Shown here: positions 54,529-63,314 of the stretch, in pieces
How positions within the stretch are numbered: position 1 is the stretch's first letter
Layout of the letters: each line of letters starts with the position of its first letter
NCBI RefSeq assembly: GCF_011040385.1
Contig: NZ_JAAIKB010000003.1
Span: forward strand, 372,001-436,000
Origin: Falsiroseomonas algicola
GTDB lineage: Bacteria > Pseudomonadota > Alphaproteobacteria > Acetobacterales > Acetobacteraceae
Length of the DNA: 64,000 nt
Direction: 5' to 3'
Translations under genes and position numbers: made by a program
Notes under the pieces: model-generated
The model's database searches: none
Seen by the model: only the letters and a program-made list of their open reading frames with translations
What the model was told of the DNA's origin: nothing

Positions 54529-55338
54529 TCAGGGCGCCGTCAGCAGGGTGGCGCAGGCCAGCGGCATCCGGGGCGGCGGCGCGGGGCGCGACGGGGGCGG
54601 CGGGCGCTGGCGGGATTCGGGGGTGAACCACCAATCGAGCGTGGCGTCGCAGCCATCGCCCGGCGGCGGCGGCGCGATGTCCCGGCATTCCGGGCTGTCG
54701 GCGGGGCAGCGGAGCCGAAGATGCATATGGCTGTCATGGCCCCGCCAGGGCCGGACGCGCCGCAGCCAGGGCTCGCCGCGGTGGTCGGCGCAGAGGCGGC
54801 GCTTGATGGCGGGGTTGACCAGCAGGCGGTCGAGGCCCGGCGCCTCCGCCGCGATGCGGATCAGGGTCGCGTGCCGCGGCGTCCAGCGGGACGGGTCCAC
54901 GGCCGATTCGTCGGGCAGGACCAGGGAAGGGATGGACAACTCCTCCCGCTGCAAGGCCGGGACGCGGGGCTTCGGGCGGAGGTCGAGCCAGATATCGGCG
55001 TCGAGGCCACTCTGGTGGCTGGCATGCCCCCAGGGCATCGGTCCGCCCCGGGGTTGGGAGAGGTCGCCGATCCAGAGATCGGGCAGGCCCGCCTGGCGCG
55101 CCTGGCCCGCGACATGCGCAACCAGGGCAATGGTGGCGGGGTGGCCCCAATGCCGGTTGCGGCTGGTGCGGATGGCCTGCCAGCCCGGGCCTTCGGGCGG
55201 CAAGGCCACGGCGCCGGCGATGCAGCCGAGATTGGTGGTGCCGATGGACCGCGCCGGACCCAGCACCGGGCGCGCCAGGGCGGCCCAGTCCGCGGCCCGG
55301 GGCAGGGGGCCCTCCGCGGCCTGCGCCCCGCCCGCCAT
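54529..55338 (-). CDS. mepA: MepA-like penicillin-insensitive murein endopeptidase
   Basis: MepA cleaves D-Ala-meso-DAP cross-links in peptidoglycan; it is a zinc LAS-type peptidase in the periplasm. HQSGLDADIWLDLRP gives the first His/Asp ligands and WRGHDSHMHLRL the final His cluster. IGTTNLGCIAGAV and GDLSQPRGGPMPWGHASHQ are family marks. The ATG-based start (55338) leaves a very short leader, but the frame is open upstream and encodes LRPTLRFLALAAFMAGGAQA, a good signal peptide. The only start codon there is CTG at 55375-55377, overlapping the Wza stop as CTGA, so translation may begin there (282 aa). Confidence 0.8.
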   Translation of the reverse strand: MAGGAQAAEGPLPRAADWAALARPVLGPARSIGTTNLGCIAGAVALPPEGPGWQAIRTSRNRHWGHPATIALVAHVAGQARQAGLPDLWIGDLSQPRGGPMPWGHASHQSGLDADIWLDLRPKPRVPALQREELSIPSLVLPDESAVDPSRWTPRHATLIRIAAEAPGLDRLLVNPAIKRRLCADHRGEPWLRRVRPWRGHDSHMHLRLRCPADSPECRDIAPPPPGDGCDATLDWWFTPESRQRPPPPSRPAPPPRMPLACATLLTAP

Positions 55339-55373
55339 GAAGGCGGCCAGGGCGAGGAAACGGAGGGTGGGTC

Positions 55374-55946
55374 TCAGAACCGCCTCTCGAACACCGTCAC
55401 CACGTCGCCGGGCTGCAGCAGGGCCTGGCGGCTGGCGCGGAATTCCTGCGCGCGGCCTTCCTCCGTCACGCGGGTGACGGAGACATAGTCGCGCAGCGCG
55501 CGGTAGTTGAAGCCGCCGGCGACGGCGACGGCGGTGAGCGTCGTCATGCCGGGTTGATAGGGAAACTGGCCGCCGCGCTCAACCTGGCCGAGCACGAAGA
55601 CGGGCCGGTAGGTCATGACCTCCACCGCCGCGGAGGGGTCGCGGAACAGGTTCTTCTCCCGCATGGACTGCTCCACGGCGCGCTCCACCTCCGCCGTGGT
55701 GCGGCCGGCGGCCTGGATGGCGCCGATCAGGGGAAGGGCGATGGTGCCGGCATCGGTGACGCGGAATTCGCCGGTCAGGCGCGGGTCATTGAACACCGTC
55801 ACGCGCAGCTGGTCCTCCGGGCCCAGGCGATAGGCGCTGCGGCTGGCATCGGGCAGCGGCGGCAGGTCGAGCCCCGGATTGGCGCAGGCGGCGACGCCGA
55901 GGGCGGGCAGCAGCGGCAGCAGGAGGGCGAGACGGCGAGACGTCAT
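55374..55946 (-). CDS. Wza-like polysaccharide export lipoprotein
   Basis: This 190-aa outer-membrane polysaccharide export protein begins MTSRRLALLLPLLPALGVAACANP, with lipobox GVAAC (Cys near 21). YRLGPEDQLRVTVFNDPRLTGEFRVTDAGTIALPLIG is the Poly_export domain; VFVLGQVERGGQFPYQPGMT is a SLBB domain, as in Wza/KpsD. It would form the outer-membrane exit channel for capsule or exopolysaccharide. ATG 55946 is favoured; the frame runs to 56027. The mepA-like gene follows in the same direction (CTGA overlap), and the Wzc-like gene is divergent, about 190 bases away. Confidence 0.88.
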   Translation of the reverse strand: MTSRRLALLLPLLPALGVAACANPGLDLPPLPDASRSAYRLGPEDQLRVTVFNDPRLTGEFRVTDAGTIALPLIGAIQAAGRTTAEVERAVEQSMREKNLFRDPSAAVEVMTYRPVFVLGQVERGGQFPYQPGMTTLTAVAVAGGFNYRALRDYVSVTRVTEEGRAQEFRASRQALLQPGDVVTVFERRF

Positions 55947-56137
55947 GGCAGCGGTCCTCTTCTTGGGTAGTCGGGCGGAGGGACGCGCGACCCGCCTTCG
56001 CGTTTCCTTCCGCAGGCGGGTCATCACGGGCTTGTTTGTGCGGGCGCGGAACCGATGCGGGGCGGGCCGGTTTGTGCAGCGCGGCGCGACCTGCGTGTTG
56101 CAGGCAACTCGGGCGCCGCCGGGGGAGTTCCACGCCG

Positions 56138-58405
56138 ATGCTCGACAGACCGGTCACCGACCAACGCCTGCCCGCGGACCGCCGCGCCCCGCCGCGCGCG
56201 GCGCCGCCGGCCGCGCCGATCGAACCGGAGGGGCTCAACATCACGGCGCTGCTGGGCGCGCTGCGCCGGCGACGCTGGGTGCTGATCGCCTGCATCGTGC
56301 TGTTCCCCCTGCTGGCGCTGGTGGCGGCGAAGAACATCACCCCCCGCTACACCGCCAGCACCACGGCGATGTTCGAGCCGACGGAATACGCGGCGCGCGA
56401 ATTGCAGAGCATCCTGCGGGACGAGAGCACGACGGACGCCGTGCTGGCGAGCCAGGTGGAGATCGTGCGCTCCCTCTCGGTCTCCCGGCGGATCGTCGAA
56501 CGCTTCAACCTGACGGAACGGCGCGAATTCGCCTGGTGGCTGCAGGACCGGGAGAGGGCGGAGACCATTCCCTTCCGGGTGCGCAGCGCCATGGCCGGCT
56601 GGGTGGAGCCGATCCTGCCTGACCTGGCCGAGATGATCGCGCCGCGCCCGATCGCGTCCGTGCCGACCGGCGAGATCGCGCAGATCCAGGCGGCGGAATT
56701 CGTGCAGGGCAGGCTGGAGGTGCAGGTGGTGCGCAACAGCCGCGTGCTGCAGATCCGCTTCACCTCGGAAGACCCGCAGCTGGCGGCCGCGGCGGCGAAC
56801 CTGGCGGCGGAGCTCTACATCGCCGACCAGCTGGAAGCGAAGTTCACCGCCGTGCGCCGCGCCAATGACTGGCTCGATGGCCGCATCGCGCAACTGCGCG
56901 CGGAAGTGCAGCGGAACGAGAGCCAGATCGCCGAGCTGCGCAGCACCTCCGGCCTGACGCGCGGCGTGACCGCGGGTCTGGGCACGGAACAGATCAGCCG
57001 CATCACCCAGGACCTGGTGGAGGCGCGCAACCAGCTGGCGACGGCGGAAGCCCGGTTCAGCGCGGCGCGGGGCGGTGGCGGTGGCGCCGACATGGCGGCG
57101 CTGGGGTCCGCCAACCTTGTCGCCCAGCGCCAGGCGCGTGACGAGGCGCGGCGGGAGCTGGACCGGCTGGCGGCGACGCTCGGCAGCGGCCACCCGGATG
57201 TGCGTGCCGCGGCGTCCCGCCTGGCGGCCGCCGAGCGGGCGGTGGGCGGCGAAACGAGTCGCGTGGTGCAGGCGCTGGATGCCGAGGTCCGGGCCGCCCG
57301 CGCCCGCGTCGGCAGCCTGGAGCAGAGCCTGGCGCAGCAGGAGGAGCGGATGTCCCGCACCCAGGGCGCCGAGATCCGCCTGAACGCGCTGGAGCGCGAG
57401 ACGGAAGCGGCGCGGAGCCTGCTGCGCGCGGTGCTGGAACGCAGCCAGTCCACGGTCAGCCAGACGGCGATCGAGAAGCCGGATGCGCGCATCCTGTCGC
57501 CGGCGACGGTGCCGGGCATCCCCTCCTTCCCCAAGCCGACGCTCTTCGTGGCGGCGGCGGCGGCGCTGGGCGCGCTGTTCGGGTTGCTGCTGGTGTGGTT
57601 CCTGGAGCAGGCGGACAGCACCATCCGCACCGGCGACGATGTGCGGGCCTCGCTCGGCCTGCCCTGCGTGGCGCTGGTGCCCATGCTGCGGCGCGGCATC
57701 CTGGGCCGGAACCGCGTGGAGGACTACGTCGCCCGCAAGCCGCTCAGCCCCTTCTCCGAAAGCATGCGCAACCTGCGCGCGGCGCTGTGGCTGGGCTCCG
57801 ACCCGCCCAAGGTGGTCGTGATCACCGCGGCGCGGCCGGGCGAGGGCAAGACCACCACCTCCATCGCGCTGGCGCGGTCGGCGGCCATGAACGGGGAGAA
57901 GGTGCTGCTGGTGGATTGCGACATCCGCCAGCCCTCCATCGGCAAGGCGTTCCGGGCGGAGACGGCGGCGGGGGTGACGGAGCTGCTGCTGGGCCAGGCG
58001 CGCTACGAGGATATCGTCCGGCGCGACCACCTGACGGGCCTCGACTACGTCACGGCCGGCGCCGCGGAGATCCATTCCCTGGGGCTGTTCATGTCGGAGG
58101 CGATGGCATCGCTGCTGGAGCGGGTGCGGCGGGACTATGACCTGGTGATCCTGGACGCGCCGCCGGCGCTGGCCATGGCGGATGCGCGGGTCGTGGCCCG
58201 TCTTGCCGATGCCACATTGCTTTGCGTGAAATGGCGCGACACGCCGCGTTCCGTCGTGCGCAATTCGCTCGCCCTTCTGGAAGATGCCAAGGCCCGCATC
58301 GTCGGCGCGGCATTGACACAGGTGGACGCGAAGTCGCATCGACGGTCGGGCTACGCCGACAGCGAGGTCTATCATCCCCGCTACAGCGGCTACTTCAGGG
58401 AGTAG
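56138..58405 (+). CDS. Wzc-like chain-length determinant and tyrosine autokinase
   Basis: This 755-aa protein has an N-terminal Wzz domain with two membrane helices (about 48-66 and 470-490), a large periplasmic coiled-coil part (e.g. LEAKFTAVRRANDWLDGRIAQLRAEVQRNESQIAELR) and a C-terminal BY-kinase: Walker A TAARPGEGKTTTS, A' VLLVDCDIRQPS, B LVILDAPP. The last 20 residues are Tyr-rich (YADSEVYHPRYSGYFRE), the phosphorylated tail. Wzc controls polymer length and couples to Wza. ATG 56138 is preceded by GGGGGAG. galE follows after four bases, so they are co-transcribed. Confidence 0.9.
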   Translation: MLDRPVTDQRLPADRRAPPRAAPPAAPIEPEGLNITALLGALRRRRWVLIACIVLFPLLALVAAKNITPRYTASTTAMFEPTEYAARELQSILRDESTTDAVLASQVEIVRSLSVSRRIVERFNLTERREFAWWLQDRERAETIPFRVRSAMAGWVEPILPDLAEMIAPRPIASVPTGEIAQIQAAEFVQGRLEVQVVRNSRVLQIRFTSEDPQLAAAAANLAAELYIADQLEAKFTAVRRANDWLDGRIAQLRAEVQRNESQIAELRSTSGLTRGVTAGLGTEQISRITQDLVEARNQLATAEARFSAARGGGGGADMAALGSANLVAQRQARDEARRELDRLAATLGSGHPDVRAAASRLAAAERAVGGETSRVVQALDAEVRAARARVGSLEQSLAQQEERMSRTQGAEIRLNALERETEAARSLLRAVLERSQSTVSQTAIEKPDARILSPATVPGIPSFPKPTLFVAAAAALGALFGLLLVWFLEQADSTIRTGDDVRASLGLPCVALVPMLRRGILGRNRVEDYVARKPLSPFSESMRNLRAALWLGSDPPKVVVITAARPGEGKTTTSIALARSAAMNGEKVLLVDCDIRQPSIGKAFRAETAAGVTELLLGQARYEDIVRRDHLTGLDYVTAGAAEIHSLGLFMSEAMASLLERVRRDYDLVILDAPPALAMADARVVARLADATLLCVKWRDTPRSVVRNSLALLEDAKARIVGAALTQVDAKSHRRSGYADSEVYHPRYSGYFRE

Positions 58406-58409
58406 GGCG

Positions 58410-59411
58410 TTGGGTCGCTATCTCGTCACCGGCGGTGCCGGATATGTGGGCAGCCACACGGTTCTGGCCCTGCTCGACCGGGGGGATGAGGTCGTCGTCC
58501 TCGACGACTTCTCCAAGGGCCACCGGGAGGCCGTGCCAAGCCGGGTCCGCCTGGTGGATGGGCGCTGCGAGGACCCGAAGGCGCTGGCGGAGGCCTTCGG
58601 CGGCGAACGCTTCGATGCCGTGCTGCACTTCGCCGCGCTGTCGCTGGTGGGCGACAGCATGAGGATGCCGCTGCGCTACATGGCGGAGAACCTGGCGACG
58701 CTCTCCGCCGTGGCGGACGCCGCCGTGGCGCATGGCTGCCGGAAATTCGTCATGTCCTCCACCGCCGCGCTGTTCGGCTTCCCGGAGCGGATCCCGATCG
58801 ATGAGGAGCAGCGGCTGGGCCCCGTATCGCCCTACGGCGAAAGCAAGCTGATGTGCGAGCGGGCGCTGGACTGGGCGGAGAGGATCCACGGGCTGCGCTT
58901 CGCGTCGCTCCGCTACTTCAACGCCGCCGGCGCCGATCCCGAGGGACGCGCGGGGGAGGATCATGAGCCGGAGAGCCACCTGATCCCGCTGGCGATCGAT
59001 GCGGCGCTCGGCATGCGGCCGCCGCTGACGGTCTTCGGCACGGATTACGACACGCCGGATGGCACGGGCGTGCGGGACTACGTGCATGTCACGGACCTCG
59101 CGGATGCGCATCTGCGCGCACTGCCGCTGCTGGAGGAGCGGTCCGTCCGATTCAACCTCGGCAACGGCACGGGCTATTCGGTCAGGCAGGTGATCGAGGC
59201 GGTGGAGCGCGTCGGCGGCCGCAAGGTGCCGCACGTGCTGGGGCCGCGGCGGGAGGGTGACCCGGCGACGCTGGTCGCGTCCTCCGCCAAGCTGCGGGCG
59301 GAGACGGGCTGGAGCCCGCGCTTCCCGGGGCTGGATGAGATCGTGAAGACCGCCTGGGATTGGCGGGTGAAGCACCCCAAGGGCTATGCGGGGGCGCAGC
59401 GGGCGGCGTGA
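58410..59411 (+). CDS. galE: UDP-glucose 4-epimerase
   Basis: GalE interconverts UDP-glucose and UDP-galactose, giving sugars for exopolysaccharide. This 333-aa extended SDR has the NAD motif YLVTGGAGYVGSHTV, the acid VVVLDDFSKGHREAV, catalytic Ser/Tyr/Lys in MSSTAALFG and VSPYGESKLMCE, and the substrate part RYFNAAGADPEGRAGE. The start is a TTG at 58410 with AGGGAG upstream; there is no good ATG. It directly follows the Wzc-like gene. A Rho-independent terminator follows the stop. Confidence 0.93.
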   Translation: MGRYLVTGGAGYVGSHTVLALLDRGDEVVVLDDFSKGHREAVPSRVRLVDGRCEDPKALAEAFGGERFDAVLHFAALSLVGDSMRMPLRYMAENLATLSAVADAAVAHGCRKFVMSSTAALFGFPERIPIDEEQRLGPVSPYGESKLMCERALDWAERIHGLRFASLRYFNAAGADPEGRAGEDHEPESHLIPLAIDAALGMRPPLTVFGTDYDTPDGTGVRDYVHVTDLADAHLRALPLLEERSVRFNLGNGTGYSVRQVIEAVERVGGRKVPHVLGPRREGDPATLVASSAKLRAETGWSPRFPGLDEIVKTAWDWRVKHPKGYAGAQRAA

Positions 59412-59749
59412 ACAGGGGGCCTTCGGGCGCCCTTTTTCGTGGTCGGTGCTGGCTGAGCGGCGATAGGCTGGCCGGCGGCCTGTATCGAATCACGATCGAC
59501 TGCGCCGGTATCCCTGCTCCGGCAGGGGCCCAGGCGGCACTGGATATAGCCGCGGCGTTTCGGCGCGGCTATCCGCATGAGCATCTCGTTGGCTGCTGTT
59601 TCCGAGATGGGATGCTGCGGATCGTGGTCGAGAACGACTACGACTCCGCAGGGCTCAACCTGATGGACGAGGTCTCGGACCTTATCGGCGCCAACCTCGG
59701 ACCGTTCGACGGCGACCTCAGGCTCGTCAGCGTCGAGACGTTGCGATGA
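59408..59749 (+). CDS. Small hypothetical protein (start uncertain)
   Basis: The segment LYRITIDCAGIPAPAGAQAALDIAAAF, HLVGCCFRDGMLRIVVENDYDSAGLNLMDEVSDLIGANLGPFDGDLRLVSVETLR looks like a real folded alpha/beta protein of about 90-113 aa. The in-frame GTG at 59408 overlaps the galE stop (GTGA), but a strong terminator then lies in the coding region, so the true start may be a non-standard codon downstream, for example near 59490. I recognise no family. G+C is lower than in the neighbouring genes. Confidence 0.4.
   Translation: MNRGPSGALFRGRCWLSGDRLAGGLYRITIDCAGIPAPAGAQAALDIAAAFRRGYPHEHLVGCCFRDGMLRIVVENDYDSAGLNLMDEVSDLIGANLGPFDGDLRLVSVETLR
59414..59437 (+). terminator. Terminator of galE
   Basis: AGGG(G)GCC (59414-59421), loop, GGC(G)CCCT (59426-59433), then a T5 run (59433-59437). 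Starts three bases after the galE stop. Confidence 0.75.
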
Positions 59750-59771
59750 AGGCATTGCCTTCCCGCTCAAG

Positions 59772-60818
59772 TCAGCTCGTCATGCGGTCCAGCACCGGGA
59801 TGTGGCGCAGCACCAGGCGCTTGCCGAGCATCGGCAGGATCACGCCGGCGGCCGTCAGCACGGGGATGTGGATCCAGAAGCCGGCCGCGGTCCAGCCGAT
59901 GCCGGCCAGGATCAGCGCGGCCTTGGCGACGCCGATGGCGATGGTGTTGAAGAGGTAGATCACCATGCTCGCCTGGCCGAGCACCAGCGGCCACTGCCAG
60001 CGCGTCACCGGCGCCACGCGCATCAGCCCGTGCAGCGCGGGGATGGAGAGCAGGCCGCAGACCAGAAGCGACAGGTCGCCGGAGAGTGGGCCGAAGACGG
60101 TCGCGAGCAGCGCCGCGACGAAGGCCAGCCACCAAAGGGCCAGGTAGCGGGTGAAGAGGGGCAGGAGCAGCGCCTCCCGCTCCGCCGCCCAGATTCCGAT
60201 GGCGAAGAAGACGGCATGGCGCGCCAGCCGGTCGGCATAGAGAATGGAGGGCGGGTCCAGCGCCAGCAGCAGCAGGCCGATCAGCACCAGGCCCGGCGCG
60301 CCGATGCGGCGCCAGATCGGCGGCGCGGCGATGGAGCAGACGAAGAGGACCCAGAGATACCAGACCGAGGTCGCGGGGCTGCGGGCCGTGGTGAAGAGCA
60401 GGTCCCGCAACCCGCCCAGCAGCCCGTCCGGCCGGTTGTCGACATGGACGAAGTGCTCGGTGGCGAGCTTGCCGAACAGGATCAGCAGGCCGAAGAGGAA
60501 GAAGGGAGGCAGCAGGCGCGCCGCGCGCTTGGCCGCCAGGGCCGGCATGCCCGACAGCGGCGTGCGCTGCGTGCCCATCAGCCCGAAGACGGTGCCCGAC
60601 AGATACAGGAAGAAGGGCATGTGGAAGGCGTAGATCGCCGTCCGCAGCAGGTCCCACCACTCGGCGCCGGGCGGCGGTGCGCCGGCGACGATGTGGCCGA
60701 AGACGACGATCAGGATCGCGACGCCCTTGGCGCGATCGAGGTCGAGGCGCCGCTCGCGCGACGGGCGCGCGGGGCTGGTGGCGATGAAGGCGGGCAGCGC
60801 GGCGGCCGTCGTGCTCAT
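59772..60818 (-). CDS. Acyltransferase-3 family membrane protein (copy 1)
   Basis: This 348-aa protein has about ten helices and fits the acyltransferase 3 family (OafA/WecH/NodX). The first part REERRLDLDRAKGVAILIVVFGHIVAGAPP carries the conserved His after helix 1 (VVFGHIV), and MPFFLYLSGTVFG the second conserved segment. Members O-acetylate surface sugars or lipids. Its start overlaps the O-antigen ligase-like gene stop (ATGA 60815-60818), so they are co-translated. It faces the small gene at 59408. Confidence 0.85.
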   Translation of the reverse strand: MSTTAAALPAFIATSPARPSRERRLDLDRAKGVAILIVVFGHIVAGAPPPGAEWWDLLRTAIYAFHMPFFLYLSGTVFGLMGTQRTPLSGMPALAAKRAARLLPPFFLFGLLILFGKLATEHFVHVDNRPDGLLGGLRDLLFTTARSPATSVWYLWVLFVCSIAAPPIWRRIGAPGLVLIGLLLLALDPPSILYADRLARHAVFFAIGIWAAEREALLLPLFTRYLALWWLAFVAALLATVFGPLSGDLSLLVCGLLSIPALHGLMRVAPVTRWQWPLVLGQASMVIYLFNTIAIGVAKAALILAGIGWTAAGFWIHIPVLTAAGVILPMLGKRLVLRHIPVLDRMTS

Positions 60819-62179
60819 GCCGCGCGCAGCCGCCGGGCGAGGTCTTCACGCATCAGCCCGGCGGAGACGCTCTCCCGCTGTTCGAGCCTTGCTCGGGCGA
60901 GCGCGGCGGCGAACCAGGTGAACTGGGCCACGGCGGTGCTGGCGATCAGCGTGTTGTCGAAGGCGCTGTGTAGCAGGGCGCCCACGATGGCGGCGCGCAG
61001 CACCAGGCGATCCGCAGGCGCTGCGCGCCGCGTGCCGGCCCAGACCCAGGCGAGGAGCGAGAGGAAGATCAGCGCGCAGCCGATGATGCCGGCATCGACG
61101 GAGAGGCGGAGGTATTCGTTGTGCGCGGCGTTGGAGCGGATGAGGCGGATGCGCGGATCCTCGGGGTCCACGATCAGCTTGCCGGCGCCCAGGCCATAGC
61201 CGAAGAGCGGGCGCTGCTCGATCGCGTCGAGGAAGTAGGGCCAGATGACGTCGCGGCCGGAGAGGTTGACGTCATCGCCGCCGAGGAAGCGGTCGGCCGC
61301 GAAGATGGCGACGGGGCCGAGCAGGATGGCGCCGGGCAGCATGCCGCCCATCACCAGGTCCACCTTGCGCTTCAGCGGCAGCACGCGGCGATCCGCCAGC
61401 AGGAAGACGATGCCGAGGAAGAGCATGACGGCGATCAGCGGCGCGCGCGCCTGGGTCGCCAGCAGCACCGCGAGCGCCGCGCCCGTCAGCAGCAACCAGT
61501 GCATGCGGGAGGTCCGGAGATACTCCAGCGTGGCGGCGAAGACGGCGGTGACGGCGAAGCCCGCGAGGAAGGGCGGCGAATGCATGCCCTGGAAGCGCCA
61601 ATTGGCGTCGAAGGGCGATTGCAGCCCGGTCGGCCAGGCCAGGAAGCCGGCGGCGGCGCTCAGCAGGGGAATGAAGACGATGCCCTTGCAGAAGCTGGAC
61701 CAGACCCGCCGCGGCGCCGCGGCGAAGGCGAGCACGAAGGGTGCGGTGGAGCCGATGAAGCTACGCACCATCTCCCCGTTGGAGGAGACGCGGCCCATCG
61801 GCAGCACGACGATGCTGACCATGGCGACGACGGCGAAGGCGAGGAAGGGCCAGTTGATGGCGGAGGAGAAGCCGTAGCGCAGGCAGAGCATGGCGGCGAT
61901 GGCGAAGGGCACCAGCTTCACCACGGCGCTGCCGAGCGCCGCCGCGCCGCCCGTCGCCATCAGGTCCAGCTGCACATCGACGGCGAGCCCGTAGACGACG
62001 ACGAGCAGGCCGACGGCGAGCAGCGGTGCCTCATAGAACAGGAGTGCCACCATCAGCGCGACGGCGGCCGGCATCACGGCCAGCGCCAGCTGCGGTTCGA
62101 TGATCGCGAGCGCCAGCAGCGCCAGCGCTGCGACGATGGCGAGGAGGAGGGCGAGGAGCGAGGCTGGAACGGTGCGCAT
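60815..62179 (-). CDS. O-antigen ligase / polysaccharide polymerase-like protein
   Basis: This 454-aa membrane protein has about 11-12 helices and fits Wzy_C/O-antigen ligase. The periplasmic loop with LFGYGLGAGKLIVDPEDPRIRLIRSNAAHNEYLRLSVDAG carries the family motif HNEYL. SGRDVIWPYFLDAIEQRPLFGYG is the loop start. Such enzymes polymerise repeat units or ligate glycans to lipid A-core or proteins. In this locus a Wzy-type polymerase for the exopolysaccharide is more likely than a lipopolysaccharide ligase. It is coupled to the acyltransferase gene. The start lies 76 bases from the divergent acyltransferase copy 2. Confidence 0.85.
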   Translation of the reverse strand: MRTVPASLLALLLAIVAALALLALAIIEPQLALAVMPAAVALMVALLFYEAPLLAVGLLVVVYGLAVDVQLDLMATGGAAALGSAVVKLVPFAIAAMLCLRYGFSSAINWPFLAFAVVAMVSIVVLPMGRVSSNGEMVRSFIGSTAPFVLAFAAAPRRVWSSFCKGIVFIPLLSAAAGFLAWPTGLQSPFDANWRFQGMHSPPFLAGFAVTAVFAATLEYLRTSRMHWLLLTGAALAVLLATQARAPLIAVMLFLGIVFLLADRRVLPLKRKVDLVMGGMLPGAILLGPVAIFAADRFLGGDDVNLSGRDVIWPYFLDAIEQRPLFGYGLGAGKLIVDPEDPRIRLIRSNAAHNEYLRLSVDAGIIGCALIFLSLLAWVWAGTRRAAPADRLVLRAAIVGALLHSAFDNTLIASTAVAQFTWFAAALARARLEQRESVSAGLMREDLARRLRAA

Positions 62180-62255
62180 GTTATTGCGTTATCGCACGCG
62201 AACGGGACCCGTTCCCAATCAGCTTTCGGTGTCAATCTTCCAGCCGGGATAACGC

Positions 62256-63314
62256 ATGGGTGCGAATGACAAGCAGGCGGCGCAGCGCCGCCCGGCGCTG
62301 ACGCGTCTGCGCGTGCTGCTGATCGGCTGGGTGCTGGTCTACCACCTGGAACTGCCGCTCCGCGCGCTGCGCGGGCTGGGCTTCATGGAGGGCGTGGCGC
62401 TGAAGGGATACCTTGGCGTCGATGGCTTCTTCCTTCTGTCGGGATTCGCGCTGGTCCTGGGCTATGCGCATCGTCCACCCGCGGGATTCGCGGGGTGGGT
62501 GGGCTTCATGCGCGGCCGGCTGGTGCGCGTGCTGCCGCTGCACTGGGTGATGCTGGTGGCGCTGCTGGCGCTGGTGCTGGCGGCGATGGCGGCAGGGTTC
62601 GCCGTGAATGCGCCGGAACGCTTCGGGGTGCGGGAATTCGTGCTGCAGGCGCTGCTGCTGCATGGCTGGGAGACGACGTCGCAGCATGCCTGGAACTACC
62701 CGTCCTGGGCGCTGTCGGTGATCCTGGCGGGCTACATCGCCTTCCCGACCCTGCTGGCGGGCATGGTGGCGGCGCCGGCCGGCGTGCTGCTGCTGCTGTT
62801 GGTCGTCGCCGCGGTCGGCCTCTTCGCCCTTGGCGCCGTCGATCCGCTGCTGCAGCTGAACCACACGCTGCATCTGGGCTTGCCGCGCTTCTTCCTGGAA
62901 TTCATCGCCGGCATGGCGCTGGCACGGCTGGTGCAGGCCGGGGTGATACCGCGCGGCCTCGCAACGGCCGGCATCGCGCTGGTGCCGATCGGGCTGTGGC
63001 TGAACATCGATGCGGTGGTTGTCCTGGGGCTTGCAGCCCTGGTGGTGCGCGCCGCGCTGGCGGAGGGAAGCGATGAGGGTGGGATTCTCCATCGGCTTGG
63101 CGAGGCCTCCTTCGGCGTCTACCTCACCTTCGTCTTCGTGGAGGCCGTGCTGGTGCTGGTGCTGCGCATCGTGCAGCCGGGCCTGGCCGGGCGACTGCTG
63201 CTGATGGTGGGCGGGCTCGGTGCGACCTTCATCGCAGGCTGGATCGCCTGGCGCGTCATCGAGGTGCCGGCGGCGCGGTGGTTCGGCCGCGGGCGGTCAG
63301 CGGGCGCCGCGTAG
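62256..63314 (+). CDS. Acyltransferase-3 family membrane protein (copy 2)
   Basis: This 352-aa protein has about ten helices and fits acyltransferase 3: LTRLRVLLIGWVLVYHLELPLRAL has the conserved His (VYHLEL), and GYLGVDGFFLLSGFALVLGYAHRP the GVDGFF-SGF motif. LRGRLVRVLPLHWVMLV and LGEASFGVYLTFVFVEAVL follow. It differs clearly from copy 1 (59772). A role in acylating exopolysaccharide is plausible. Its last 18 bases overlap the end of the convergent glycosidase gene. ATG 62256. Confidence 0.85.
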   Translation: MGANDKQAAQRRPALTRLRVLLIGWVLVYHLELPLRALRGLGFMEGVALKGYLGVDGFFLLSGFALVLGYAHRPPAGFAGWVGFMRGRLVRVLPLHWVMLVALLALVLAAMAAGFAVNAPERFGVREFVLQALLLHGWETTSQHAWNYPSWALSVILAGYIAFPTLLAGMVAAPAGVLLLLLVVAAVGLFALGAVDPLLQLNHTLHLGLPRFFLEFIAGMALARLVQAGVIPRGLATAGIALVPIGLWLNIDAVVVLGLAALVVRAALAEGSDEGGILHRLGEASFGVYLTFVFVEAVLVLVLRIVQPGLAGRLLLMVGGLGATFIAGWIAWRVIEVPAARWFGRGRSAGAA

